A stretch of 42,471 bases of DNA. Origin: BM524 sp041554435 (GTDB lineage: Bacteria > Bacteroidota > Bacteroidia > Bacteroidales > F082). The stretch lies in assembly GCA_041554435.1 (NCBI GenBank), contig JBFFLX010000011.1, positions 1 to 42,471 on the forward strand, in the 5' to 3' direction. The notes beneath the pieces were generated by a model. That model made no database searches. It was not told the DNA's origin and was given only the letters and a program-made list of their open reading frames with translations. This document shows positions 15,489-24,090 of the stretch, piece by piece (positions within the stretch are counted from its first letter, which is position 1; each line of letters starts with the position of its first letter). The position numbers were made by a program, and so were the translations under genes.

Positions 15489-17162
15489 CTAAAATATAAA
15501 TTTCCATGCATTTGACCTATTTTTTCCAAACATTAGAAATGAATAGAAAAAGGCAAATAAGGTAACACCTGCCTGTGTTTCTAAAGTATCGTCCGATAGC
15601 ATGGATATTGTCATGATCACAAAAAATACACTAAAGAAATAATCCGTAAAACTTTTTGTTTGTATTGCCGGATATATTAATGCAATAATAAATATTAAAA
15701 AGCCTATAATACCGAAGGCAATAAAAATTGCAAAAAACTGATTATGAGCATGATACCTAAATTCTTTTTTTAATTTCGAGCCCATTTCGTCATATTTTTT
15801 GTATAGTGACTGCTCTAAATCGCCTGTGCCCACTCCAACTAACCAGTTCTCTTTTATTAATGAAACAGAGGCCCTTAAATACTCAAGTCTTTGCATTACA
15901 GAACTTCCACTAGGATTAGATGTTAGTTTATACACTTCATAACCCTTAATAATTTTTAATATTCTCGTTTTGAAACCTGGGTTATTAACGTAATTTACAT
16001 TTGCACAGCCGTTTTCAATCATATTTATGTCCCACTCACTAAGCTCATAAACACCCTTGTAATCCTTTCTTAAATCCTTAGAGGTAAGGTATCTGATTAG
16101 ACCTTCTTTTATGCTGTTACCGTCTTTGTCTAACTCGTGATATTTCTTCTCACTTCGTTCATTCCAGGCCTTTTTCAACTCGGGTTCACATAAATAAATT
16201 CCCACATACTTCCCGTCCTCTACTTTTCGTGAAACTGTATCGTGAATATATTTATTTCCAAAAGGAGTTATACTATCGAGTTCTGATATTTTAATGTCGG
16301 GTGCTGTGGTTGCTTTCTTTACTGTGTTTATAGTTATTAAAGCCACCGTTGCTGGAATTAAAAATATTACACACAGTATAATTAGTTTATAGATCAATCT
16401 TCTGGATTTAAGCATGTTGTATATCAATAGTCCGATGCTTAAGAAAAATATTATTGTAAAACTCGTTACCGATTCAATTAAGATAATAAACACTACAAAC
16501 CATATACTTAAAACTATAAATAGACCTTTTGTCCAGAGGTTAAATTTGTGGTCTACAAAAATAAAGTATACTAAGATAAACAGAGCAAAACTAGTATTTA
16601 GCCCAAACCTTATGGAAGAGATGAAGGGCGATATTTCTCTAATATCAATAAATTCCTTTTGAAGAAACAGATATAAACTAATCATGCTTCCAGCAAATAC
16701 AGCAGCTATATAAAAAAGCATTAGTGTTCTGAACTGTCGGTATTTCATTCTTCCTGCTGTTGAAAAAACTACTGGGAAGAGAATAAGTGGTAATTTTATA
16801 CGTAACTCTTTAAGTGTATAATCTATGTCGCTGGAAAAAAAAGAACCTGCAATATGCATTAAATAAATTAAGGATAAAACTACTGCTGCTCTATTATTAA
16901 AGAACAACTTGAATTTATCTGCGAAATTTGTTGCGGCAAGGCCAAAGAAATATTTTAAAAAATGTGTTAAACCTTTGATTGGGCCTCCAAGTTTAAAAAA
17001 CCTTTGAGTAAGTCGAAATGAAAAGCCAGACCAAGTCCATAGAAAGAGGATCAGAAACTCACTGATACTCATCATAAATTTCGATAGTGGTATACTTACC
17101 ACCAGCAAAATCAAGGAGAAATAATATGCTCCTGAATGTATATTTGAGTTGGAGTTAATCAA
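15489..17162 (-). CDS. O-antigen ligase/polymerase-family membrane protein (Wzy_C/WaaL-like)
   Basis: A 557-residue polytopic inner-membrane protein with ten or more hydrophobic segments. About 185 residues in the middle form a soluble loop (around 'SELDSITPFGNKYIHDT' to 'GSSVMQRLEYL'), followed by the recognisable Wzy_C core ENWLVGVGTGDLEQ and RYHAHNQFFAIFIAFGIIGF. The HAHNQ motif with two His and the preceding Arg are typical of WaaL/Wzy enzymes that join or extend undecaprenyl-linked glycans. The acceptor cannot be told. Gap to the upstream S41 gene is only 5 nt. Confidence 0.82.
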   Translation of the reverse strand: MINSNSNIHSGAYYFSLILLVVSIPLSKFMMSISEFLILFLWTWSGFSFRLTQRFFKLGGPIKGLTHFLKYFFGLAATNFADKFKLFFNNRAAVVLSLIYLMHIAGSFFSSDIDYTLKELRIKLPLILFPVVFSTAGRMKYRQFRTLMLFYIAAVFAGSMISLYLFLQKEFIDIREISPFISSIRFGLNTSFALFILVYFIFVDHKFNLWTKGLFIVLSIWFVVFIILIESVTSFTIIFFLSIGLLIYNMLKSRRLIYKLIILCVIFLIPATVALITINTVKKATTAPDIKISELDSITPFGNKYIHDTVSRKVEDGKYVGIYLCEPELKKAWNERSEKKYHELDKDGNSIKEGLIRYLTSKDLRKDYKGVYELSEWDINMIENGCANVNYVNNPGFKTRILKIIKGYEVYKLTSNPSGSSVMQRLEYLRASVSLIKENWLVGVGTGDLEQSLYKKYDEMGSKLKKEFRYHAHNQFFAIFIAFGIIGFLIFIIALIYPAIQTKSFTDYFFSVFFVIMTISMLSDDTLETQAGVTLFAFFYSFLMFGKNRSNAWKFIF

Positions 17163-17167
17163 TTTTG

Positions 17168-18826
17168 CTATTCTTTGGTGGTTTCTTTATAAGTTCCTTT
17201 TAATATTGATTTATACAAATCTTTATCATCTAAAATTTCAACTGCTTTTTCAACTTCTTCATCAGTTTTCAAAGAAGCAATAATTTTTCCTTTTTGATAG
17301 TAATATCTCGAAATAATTTCAATTTTTAACATTTCTTCTATTTCGTTTCTAAACTTATCGATATCTTTTTTCTTCTCCAATTTTATGGAATTCTTTAGAT
17401 CTTCAAGATTGCCACTAATGGCTTCCAAATAATGCTCTCTTTCAGCACTCTTTCCTATGCGTTCCAAAAGGCTCTCAGTTTCTGTAAGGTAATCGAAATC
17501 CATTTTCTCAACACTTTTTTTGAATGATTCGTAAGTCGTATCATCAATCTCAAACTCAATAGGACTAACTATACTATCATGTGATGAGAAATACTCATTG
17601 GCATAATTGAATATATAGTTGCCAGTGTATAAGTCGGCACTTATCTGACTAAATCGAATTGGTTCTATACTGATATCCGGAAAAATTCCTGCACCATCAA
17701 AAACCTTCCGGCCTCCTTTTGTTTTAAAAACACTTAGAAGTGAATCCGGAATTTTTTCAATTATACCATTTTTATCTCTGTTAAAATAATCAATTGCCTG
17801 TATACATCTTCCACTTGGAATATAATACTTCGCAACCGTTATTTTTATTTTTGAATTATATGGGAGAGGTAATATGTTCTGTACCAGGCCTTTCCCGTAT
17901 GTCTTCTGGCCAACGACAACGGCTCTGTCGAGATCCTGCAGCGATCCTGAAACAATTTCACTTGCTGAGGCTGTATTTTCGTTTACTAAAACAACCACAG
18001 GTATTTTAGTGTCGACCGGAGCATTTTTTGTTTTATGAATCATAGTACTTTCCTTGAGTTTTCCCTTGGTAGTTACTACTGTTTGTCCTTTAGGAACAAA
18101 TATGTTTACTATATCAACGGCTTCATTCAATAGCCCACCTCCATTGTTTCTCAAATCGATTATAAGACCGGTGACATCATTATTTTCTCTCAGATCAAGA
18201 AAAGCATTTTTAACATCTGCAGCCGATTTTGGATTAAATTGTGATAGGTTTATGTAAGCAATATGATCGCTTACCATGCCAGAATAAGGAATATTTGGGA
18301 ATTTAATTTTTTCACGGCTTAGTTTGTGGGTTCTCAATATGGTATCATTAAAAGGCATTACAACAATTGTAATTTCTGAGCCTGGAACTCCCTTAAGTTT
18401 TTCACTTACCTGAGAAGAATTTTTTCCCACTGTTGATTCTCCATCAATTTCAATTATTCTGTCGCCTGCTCTTAAGCCCGATTTTTGGGCCGGGAAATTT
18501 TCATATGGTTCACTTATAACAACATATTCACCTTGCTTTTGTATCAAGGCACCTATACCACCGTATTCTCCTCTTGTCATTAAATCCAAATCCTCCAGTT
18601 GAGATTCAGGAACATAAATTGTATAAGGATCCAACTGATTAAGCATGGCATCTACAGCTGTTTTCGTTAATTCACCTGGTTTAATATCATCGGCATATTG
18701 TAAATTTAATTTACGCATGATATCACCGTATATCTCAAGGTTTTTTGATAACTCGAAATTATTGTTGTTTTGAGCGAAAATTAAACTGCTGAATAATAGT
18801 CCTATTAATAAGAATTTTAACTTCAT
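17168..18826 (-). CDS. S41-family C-terminal processing peptidase
   Basis: A 552-residue secreted serine protease of the CtpA/Prc family. A signal peptide (MKLKFLLIGLLFSSLIFAQ) is followed by an N-terminal helical region, a PDZ domain around GEYGGIGALIQKQG to SGLRAGDRIIEIDGES, then the catalytic core: NENTASASEIVSGSLQDL has the Ser nucleophile, and GQKTYGKGLVQ holds the Lys general base. About 150 C-terminal residues form a charged helical tail. A longer frame from 18871 would overlap yidD; the ATG at 18826 gives the proper signal peptide and a 16-nt gap. It likely trims periplasmic or exported proteins. Confidence 0.93.
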   Translation of the reverse strand: MKLKFLLIGLLFSSLIFAQNNNNFELSKNLEIYGDIMRKLNLQYADDIKPGELTKTAVDAMLNQLDPYTIYVPESQLEDLDLMTRGEYGGIGALIQKQGEYVVISEPYENFPAQKSGLRAGDRIIEIDGESTVGKNSSQVSEKLKGVPGSEITIVVMPFNDTILRTHKLSREKIKFPNIPYSGMVSDHIAYINLSQFNPKSAADVKNAFLDLRENNDVTGLIIDLRNNGGGLLNEAVDIVNIFVPKGQTVVTTKGKLKESTMIHKTKNAPVDTKIPVVVLVNENTASASEIVSGSLQDLDRAVVVGQKTYGKGLVQNILPLPYNSKIKITVAKYYIPSGRCIQAIDYFNRDKNGIIEKIPDSLLSVFKTKGGRKVFDGAGIFPDISIEPIRFSQISADLYTGNYIFNYANEYFSSHDSIVSPIEFEIDDTTYESFKKSVEKMDFDYLTETESLLERIGKSAEREHYLEAISGNLEDLKNSIKLEKKKDIDKFRNEIEEMLKIEIISRYYYQKGKIIASLKTDEEVEKAVEILDDKDLYKSILKGTYKETTKE

Positions 18827-18842
18827 ATTTTTTTCAATTTTA

Positions 18843-19064
18843 CTATGGAACAGGATCGTAACCACTGCCACCCCATGGGTTACATGAGGAAATTCTTTTT
18901 ATTGACAACCATCCACCTTTAAATGGTCCGTATTTTTGAATCGCTTCTACACTGTAATGAGAACATGTAGGGGTGTATCGGCATGAGCGACCAATAAAAG
19001 GGGATAAAGTATATTGGTAAACCCTGATTAAAAATATAAACAATTTAGACAGTAGAAATTTCAT
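18843..19064 (-). CDS. yidD: Membrane protein insertion efficiency factor YidD
   Basis: A 73-residue protein with an amphipathic N-terminus (FLIRVYQYTLSPFIG) and the conserved Cys-rich core SCRYTPTCSHYSVEAI, then GGWLSIKRISSCNPWGGSGYDPVP. It aids YidC-dependent membrane insertion. It overlaps rnpA by 20 nt (19045-19064), the usual bacterial rnpA-yidD coupling, although here neither rpmH nor yidC is adjacent. Confidence 0.96.
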   Translation of the reverse strand: MKFLLSKLFIFLIRVYQYTLSPFIGRSCRYTPTCSHYSVEAIQKYGPFKGGWLSIKRISSCNPWGGSGYDPVP

Positions 19065-19443
19065 CCTGTATTTTTATGGATTGCAAAATTAGAATTATTT
19101 TCCTTTCTATCTCTTTAAATGAAAGTATAGATTTGGCGGTATATATAAATGCCACATTCCAATAAGGTTTTTCATCGTTTTCCACAGGAATTAGTAAGTG
19201 TTTATTTAATCGATAAGCCTCTCTGAATAATCGTTTTATTTTATTCCTTTCGGTGGCATTTTTAAAATTTCTTTTAGAAACACTTATCAAAACAGCATTC
19301 GAATTAAGTTCTTTATTTTCAACATTTAGGTAAACTACTTTAAATGGATAATTAAAAAACCACTTGCCCTCCCTAAATAGTTGATCTATAAGGAATTTTG
19401 AGTGTAATCGCTCGTGTTTGCCGAAAGTATATTTTTTCTCCAC
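19045..19443 (-). CDS. rnpA: Ribonuclease P protein component RnpA
   Basis: Basic protein partner of the RNase P RNA, which matures tRNA 5' ends. The 132 residues carry the core motif ATERNKIKRLFREAYR (RNR signature variant), preceded by FGKHERLHSKFLIDQLF and NAVLISVSKRNFKNA. The gene overlaps yidD and begins 5 nt after the DUF481-like gene, so the three are translated from one message. No rnpB-like RNA was recognised in the window. Confidence 0.93.
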   Translation of the reverse strand: MEKKYTFGKHERLHSKFLIDQLFREGKWFFNYPFKVVYLNVENKELNSNAVLISVSKRNFKNATERNKIKRLFREAYRLNKHLLIPVENDEKPYWNVAFIYTAKSILSFKEIERKIILILQSIKIQDEISTV

Positions 19444-19448
19444 TTTTT

Positions 19449-20468
19449 TTAATGAAAAGAATAACCAAATGTTGTTGATATGCCCCAGTCTTCACTTGAG
19501 GCATTAATATCTATAGGTTTACTATCGAAACTGTAATAGTAATTTAGTCCAATAAAAAAATCACTAAATAGTTCATAACTCGAATTTAAATTGTACTCAA
19601 TGCGTAATCGTCCATAGTCAGTAAGACTGGGAAAAATGGTGAAATCGGTAGTGATATCAATTTTTGGACTAATATATTTAAACAATTTATAATTTAATGA
19701 CAAAAAGGCTTCCAAATTATTAGCATTTAAGGAATTATTATCCGACCACTCGCGGTTACCACTTAGCCCCATCGCAGAATTTAATCGGTTTTTACTATTG
19801 TAAACAATATCGTATAAACCTGCAAACGACTGAAATATCCTTAACCTTAAGCCCATCTCAGACGCTTGATTCATACCTGTTTGTGAATAAAATGACCAAT
19901 TATTTTTTATGTAATGAATAATTACAAAATTAACATCTGTTTTTCTTGATATTATTGAATCACTTTGTGCCGTGAAATTATTGTTCCAGTTTAAACTATA
20001 ATAGGAGTTCTTTTTTCTGTAATCAAGGTTGCCACTAAAAGTAAAACTGTTTATATCGCTACCTTTGCTAAAATTATAACCCAAATTGAATTTACCACTC
20101 ATGCGCAGCCAAAAATTATTTTTAATTGGATACATTTCTATAATATCATCAATATCAACAGTCCGTGTTAAATTTGTGAGTAATATATTAACCTTTCTGC
20201 CATTATTTGAAGAGTCGATTGAACCAAAATAATTTAATCCGCTTGTTAATTTTATTTCATACTTCTTTTTCGATATTATTGTCTTTACTTTGTTAGTTTG
20301 AAAGTCAATACTTCCCATACCATCCATCTTATAAGTAATAATTCCATAATCCAGGCGTTTTATTTCCCCGGTGAGAATGTTACCATTTATGTGGACAATA
20401 GTATCATTTTTCTGTCCCAAACTAATCATTGAGGCGGATAAAATAAATAAGAGTAATATAAATCGCAT
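19449..20468 (-). CDS. DUF481-like outer-membrane beta-barrel protein
   Basis: A 339-residue exported protein. A signal peptide (MRFILLLFILSASMISLGQ) is followed by a small SH3-like segment (about 20-110) with VHINGNILTGEIKRLDYGIITYKMDGMGSIDFQTNK and TLTGxxxYFGSI-like repeats. Then come alternating aromatic/hydrophobic strands ending ...DWGISTTFGYSFH with a terminal aromatic, as in outer-membrane barrels inserted by BamA. This is the DUF481/YdiY style. Function unknown. It is first in the rnpA-yidD-S41-ligase-cdd-chaN run. Confidence 0.78.
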   Translation of the reverse strand: MRFILLLFILSASMISLGQKNDTIVHINGNILTGEIKRLDYGIITYKMDGMGSIDFQTNKVKTIISKKKYEIKLTSGLNYFGSIDSSNNGRKVNILLTNLTRTVDIDDIIEMYPIKNNFWLRMSGKFNLGYNFSKGSDINSFTFSGNLDYRKKNSYYSLNWNNNFTAQSDSIISRKTDVNFVIIHYIKNNWSFYSQTGMNQASEMGLRLRIFQSFAGLYDIVYNSKNRLNSAMGLSGNREWSDNNSLNANNLEAFLSLNYKLFKYISPKIDITTDFTIFPSLTDYGRLRIEYNLNSSYELFSDFFIGLNYYYSFDSKPIDINASSEDWGISTTFGYSFH

Positions 20469-20485
20469 ACTTAAAAGATAATATG

Positions 20486-20493
20486 CAAACTTA
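20486..20493 (-). promoter_or_regulatory. Candidate -7 element of the DUF481-rnpA-yidD run
   Basis: Minus-strand TAAGTTTG fits TAnnTTTG; it would give a leader of about 13 nt before the ATG at 20468. No convincing -33 TTTG is seen, so the call is tentative. Confidence 0.45.
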
Positions 20494-20520
20494 AAAAATA
20501 AACACTATGACTTTAATTCT

Positions 20521-20528
20521 TAAATTTG
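20521..20528 (+). promoter_or_regulatory. Candidate -7 element of lptF/G-like gene
   Basis: TAAATTTG matches TAnnTTTG; the leader to the ATG at 20630 would be near 100 nt. The -33 region is weak. Confidence 0.4.
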
Positions 20529-20629
20529 CAACTATTAAAAATATTTTCAATCTATTAATTTATAATTAATGGTTTCGAAAAACGTTTTCCCTTATTTGGT
20601 ATTCAAAACAAAGATTAAATAGTTTATAA

Positions 20630-22069
20630 ATGAAGAAGTTACAAACATATATGCTTAAGTCGTTCCTTGGGCCATTTATTTTTACTTTTTTTATTGCACT
20701 ATTTATATTGCTGCTTCAGTTTCTTTGGAAGTATATTGATGATCTAGTGGGGAAAGGCCTTGAGTGGCATATTATCGCCAGATTATTATTTTACGCTTCC
20801 TCTACATTTGTTCCTCTTGCCCTGCCCCTGGCAATACTTCTTTCTTCACTTATGACCTTTGGTAATCTTGGAGAACACTATGAACTGGTATCCATAAAAG
20901 CCGCCGGTATCTCCCTGAGAAAAGCCATGAAACCGCTTGCTATTCTTGCAATATTTATAAGTATTGGAGCTTTCTTATTTTCAAATTATGTATTGCCTGT
21001 TGCTAATTTGAAGTTCGGTTCTTTGCTTTATGATGTAAGGCAACAAAAACTGGCTTTTAATATTAATGAAGGAATATTTTATGACGGACTGGAAAACATT
21101 GTTATTCAGGTAGGTAGTAAAGATAAAGACAATAAAACTATTTATGATGTAAAAATTTACGATCATAGCGAAAGGAAAGGAAATACTAAAGTTACTCTGG
21201 CCAATAAGGGAGTAATGGAATTATCTCATGATAAACAAAAATTAATTTTCACCCTTTTCGATGGCAATTCTTATAGCGAAATTGAAGAAAGTGGCTATAG
21301 AAATACCCGACCGTTTCAGAGAATGAAGTTTGATAAACAAATACTGGTTTTCGATTTGGGAGATTTTCAACTTAACAGAACCAACGAAGATTTATTCCGA
21401 TCGCATTATTCCATGCTTAATATTGAACAACTAAACTATTCCATAGATAGTTTAAGTAAAAGCAAAGTTGAAAGAGTTGAATTTTATAAAAAGAAATATC
21501 TGAAACGCTATGCTTATATCGATAAACTCGATAGCACAATTGTTGACACAGTAATTATTACCAATAAACAAGCACAGGATAGTTTAAAATATCCGCTTAT
21601 CAATAATTTTAATAAAGAGGCCGCAATTCAAATACTTGCCAATAGTCTCAAAAATACAAGATCATTTAAGGAAAACGTTTTATTTTACAAGAGAGAAATT
21701 GATTCCCGGGATTTGATACTGAAGAAACATGAAGTAGTATGGAATCAAAAGTTTAAATTATCGTTGGCGTGCTTAATATTCTTTTTTATAGGAGCTCCTC
21801 TTGGTGCAATAATCAGAAAAGGAGGTCTGGGCTTGCCCGTTGTTATTTCGGTACTCTTCTTTGTTGTTTATCATGTTACATCAATAACAGGAGAAAAGGC
21901 AGCACTTACCGGAGAGTGGAATGTAAATATTGGCGTATGGCTCTCTACATTTGTTATTCTGCCCATTGGATTATTTCTTACCTGGAAAGCAACCACCGAT
22001 GCCCCATTACTGGATGCCGAAATATGGGGAAGATTTTTTAACAGATTTAATTTTCTCAGAAAAAAATAA
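20630..22069 (+). CDS. LptF/LptG (YjgP/YjgQ) family permease
   Basis: Membrane component of the ABC complex that extracts lipopolysaccharide from the inner membrane for transport to the surface. The 479 residues show three N-terminal helices (LGPFIFTFFIALFILLLQFLW, LALPLAILLSSLMTFGNLGEHYE, FISIGAFLFSNYVLP), a large periplasmic domain (about 120-365), and three C-terminal helices starting at SLACLIFFFIGAPLGAIIRKGGLGLP. The ...GAPLGAIIRKGGLG.P motif is diagnostic. The periplasmic region is longer than in E. coli (family about 360 residues), a common feature in Bacteroidota. It is followed 65 nt later by the IPExxxVDY gene. Confidence 0.93.
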   Translation: MKKLQTYMLKSFLGPFIFTFFIALFILLLQFLWKYIDDLVGKGLEWHIIARLLFYASSTFVPLALPLAILLSSLMTFGNLGEHYELVSIKAAGISLRKAMKPLAILAIFISIGAFLFSNYVLPVANLKFGSLLYDVRQQKLAFNINEGIFYDGLENIVIQVGSKDKDNKTIYDVKIYDHSERKGNTKVTLANKGVMELSHDKQKLIFTLFDGNSYSEIEESGYRNTRPFQRMKFDKQILVFDLGDFQLNRTNEDLFRSHYSMLNIEQLNYSIDSLSKSKVERVEFYKKKYLKRYAYIDKLDSTIVDTVIITNKQAQDSLKYPLINNFNKEAAIQILANSLKNTRSFKENVLFYKREIDSRDLILKKHEVVWNQKFKLSLACLIFFFIGAPLGAIIRKGGLGLPVVISVLFFVVYHVTSITGEKAALTGEWNVNIGVWLSTFVILPIGLFLTWKATTDAPLLDAEIWGRFFNRFNFLRKK

Positions 22070-22134
22070 TAGTTTTACACTTTATCGGATAATTACCTGA
22101 ATTTGTTAGGGTATTCATCATATTATTAATTAGT

Positions 22135-22632
22135 ATGGCAAAAAAGTTAAGTATAGATATAGATTATTTTGATGGTTATCAATTGGTTGGAATTGTTAGT
22201 CAACTAAAAGATTATACTCTTGCTTATCATATTAATAAAGAAGTTGATATCGATTTAAAAAAGTTTAATGACTTTAGAATTTGTGATAAAACAGGAAATT
22301 TGAATGATTTTTCATGGTATTATTACTGTAATAATCATTTGATTGCCAAGATATTTATGATTTCCAACAAATCGAAATCTTCAAAACTCATTCCTTCTAA
22401 AAAGGAATTAGATTATTTCTTATTATTTAAAGATTTTCCTGATAATATTTTTGCGACTGAAACAGTTCAGTTGATAAGAAAAATACCTAATGTTATGGCT
22501 GTTTTTACTTTGGATTTAAATACCATAAAAGATGCTGATTTAATTATTGAAAATAATGAATTGCATGAAATAGAAGAAATTTTAAAACCGGCAAAACAAA
22601 ATCAAAAGAAACATATATTAAAACAACAGTAA
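22135..22632 (+). CDS. IPExxxVDY family protein
   Basis: A 165-residue cytoplasmic protein of a Bacteroidota-restricted family of unknown function. Family features include the N-terminal DYFDGYQLVGIVSQLKDYTLAYHIN block, similar to homologues' IGIxSxxKDYRLxWxIN, and the name-giving motif around residues 86-94. Here that motif reads I-P-S-K-K-E-L-D-Y, so the usual Glu and Val are replaced. The tail is lysine/glutamine-rich. Family members are often next to pyk; here the neighbour is a YkvA protein (16-nt gap). Confidence 0.78.
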   Translation: MAKKLSIDIDYFDGYQLVGIVSQLKDYTLAYHINKEVDIDLKKFNDFRICDKTGNLNDFSWYYYCNNHLIAKIFMISNKSKSSKLIPSKKELDYFLLFKDFPDNIFATETVQLIRKIPNVMAVFTLDLNTIKDADLIIENNELHEIEEILKPAKQNQKKHILKQQ

Positions 22633-22648
22633 ACTAAAAATACACAAT

Positions 22649-23062
22649 ATGTCAAACGGCACATTATCAGCAAACTACTCAAAATACTTTAGCGAAAGTA
22701 AACTTTTAAGAAAACTGCATCGATCAGCTGAAAAGTTAGGCATAAAGTTGCTATTTTATGTTTTCATTTTATATTTCCTTATTAGTGATAAGGAAATACC
22801 ATTTAAAACACGATTGGTGTTTATGGCTGCTCTGGGATATTTTATTTTACCTATGGATTTAATCTCAGATCTACTTCCCGGCCTTGGATTTACCGACGAT
22901 CTTACATTTATTTTATATGCAGTTAGTACTGGAAGTGAATATATTACTGCTGAAATAAAAGAAAAAGCCAAAGCAAGGATTGATAGTTTATTAAACAGTG
23001 AAAATGATTATTCATTTGATCATGATGAGCGGGATTTACTAACGCCCATCGATGAACAATAG
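22649..23062 (+). CDS. YkvA-family (DUF1232) membrane protein
   Basis: A 137-residue protein with a DUF1232 domain: the core AALGYFILPMDLISDLLPGLGFTDDLTFI is the family signature, containing a Pro-Asp turn between two hydrophobic helices. A preceding hydrophobic segment (LLFYVFILYFLIS) suggests further membrane association. The role of the family is unknown. Co-oriented with the IPExxxVDY gene with a 16-nt gap, so likely one operon with lptF/G. Confidence 0.88.
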   Translation: MSNGTLSANYSKYFSESKLLRKLHRSAEKLGIKLLFYVFILYFLISDKEIPFKTRLVFMAALGYFILPMDLISDLLPGLGFTDDLTFILYAVSTGSEYITAEIKEKAKARIDSLLNSENDYSFDHDERDLLTPIDEQ

Positions 23063-23194
23063 TCTGTTCGTAATCGAACTATTATTAGAATACAAAAACA
23101 CATCATTTTTTTTAAATAAATGATAAACAGTTATATAGGTAAATTAGCACGGTTTTTGAAATTTATAAATATTTAACCAAGAAACATTTTTATT

Positions 23195-23944
23195 ATGAAG
23201 AGAATTACACTTTTACTAGTAGCAACTATGTTTGCTCTAACATCGCTGAATGCGCAAGATTTAACACTGGATGAGGTACTTAGTAATTATTATGAGGTTA
23301 TGGGCCTCAATAATTATAAAGATATTAATTCCATAGTTATGATGGGAAAATCGATGAATGGAGGTATGGAAACTCCATTTACAATTACTACAGTCAGACC
23401 TGATAAATACCGCCTGGAAGTTCCAATTCAAGGTCAAATGATGATACAGGTTTATAATTCAGGTAGTGGATGGATGGTTGCCCCATGGAGTGGAAGCCTT
23501 GATGCACAGGATATTCCTGCAGAACAATTAAAGCCGATGGCACGTCAGGCTGATATTGAAGGTCCGCTTTATAATTATGAAGAAAAGGGCAATACTGTTG
23601 AATTAATGGGAAAGGAAGATATGGAAGGTAGTGAAGTTTATAAGGTGAAACTTTCTTTTCCTGATGGCGACTCACAACTCTACTTTATCGATGCTGAAAA
23701 CTTTGTGGTACTCAAAGAAAAAACTACTGTTACAATGCGCGGACAAGAGGTGTCAACTGAAACATACTATAGTGATTTTAAACCTGAAGGAGATTTCATG
23801 ATGGCGCATAGTTTTCAGGTTAAAATGAATGAGCAGATTGCTCAGTCAGTTATTGTTGACTCAGTAATATATAATGTAACTGTTGATATGGGTGTGTTTG
23901 AAAAGCCCGTAAAAGAGCCTGTAAAAGAAGAAGTAAAACAATAA
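23195..23944 (+). CDS. LolA-like outer membrane lipoprotein-sorting/carrier fold protein
   Basis: A 249-residue exported protein with signal peptide MKRITLLLVATMFALTSLNAQ. The mature part is rich in beta strands with the LolA/LolB-type pattern: VLSNYYEVMGLNNYKDINSIVMMGK, YRLEVPIQGQMMIQVYNSGSGWMV, and a late LYFIDAENFVVLKEKTTVT. Related proteins bind acyl chains and chaperone lipoproteins, but many DUF4292/LolA-like homologues have unknown ligands. The C-terminal residues 238-249 are a Lys/Glu/Val-rich tail. A strong hairpin terminator follows, so it is probably monocistronic. Confidence 0.75.
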   Translation: MKRITLLLVATMFALTSLNAQDLTLDEVLSNYYEVMGLNNYKDINSIVMMGKSMNGGMETPFTITTVRPDKYRLEVPIQGQMMIQVYNSGSGWMVAPWSGSLDAQDIPAEQLKPMARQADIEGPLYNYEEKGNTVELMGKEDMEGSEVYKVKLSFPDGDSQLYFIDAENFVVLKEKTTVTMRGQEVSTETYYSDFKPEGDFMMAHSFQVKMNEQIAQSVIVDSVIYNVTVDMGVFEKPVKEPVKEEVKQ

Positions 23945-23962
23945 TACTTTTTAAAAAATAAG

Positions 23963-24000
23963 CATGAAGAGACATTTGTTTTGGTGTTTCTTCATGTTTT
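23963..24000 (+). terminator. Rho-independent terminator after LolA-like gene
   Basis: A 12-bp stem CATGAAGAGACA (23963-23974) / TGTTTCTTCATG (23985-23996) with one G-U pair and a 10-nt loop is followed by TTTT. It ends the LolA-like transcript. Confidence 0.8.
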
Positions 24001-24090
24001 GTGTTTTGGTTTTTCTGATATCAGCATCACCAATTCCAAAACCTACAATAATTAGCAAATCAACTAGCTTAGTTCATTAAAAATACTATC

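Noticed and set aside
23964..24080. 38-codon hydrophobic open frame after the LolA-like gene
   Set aside because: Its start falls in the stem of a clear terminator hairpin (23963-23996), so it would be poorly transcribed or translated. No homologue is recognised.
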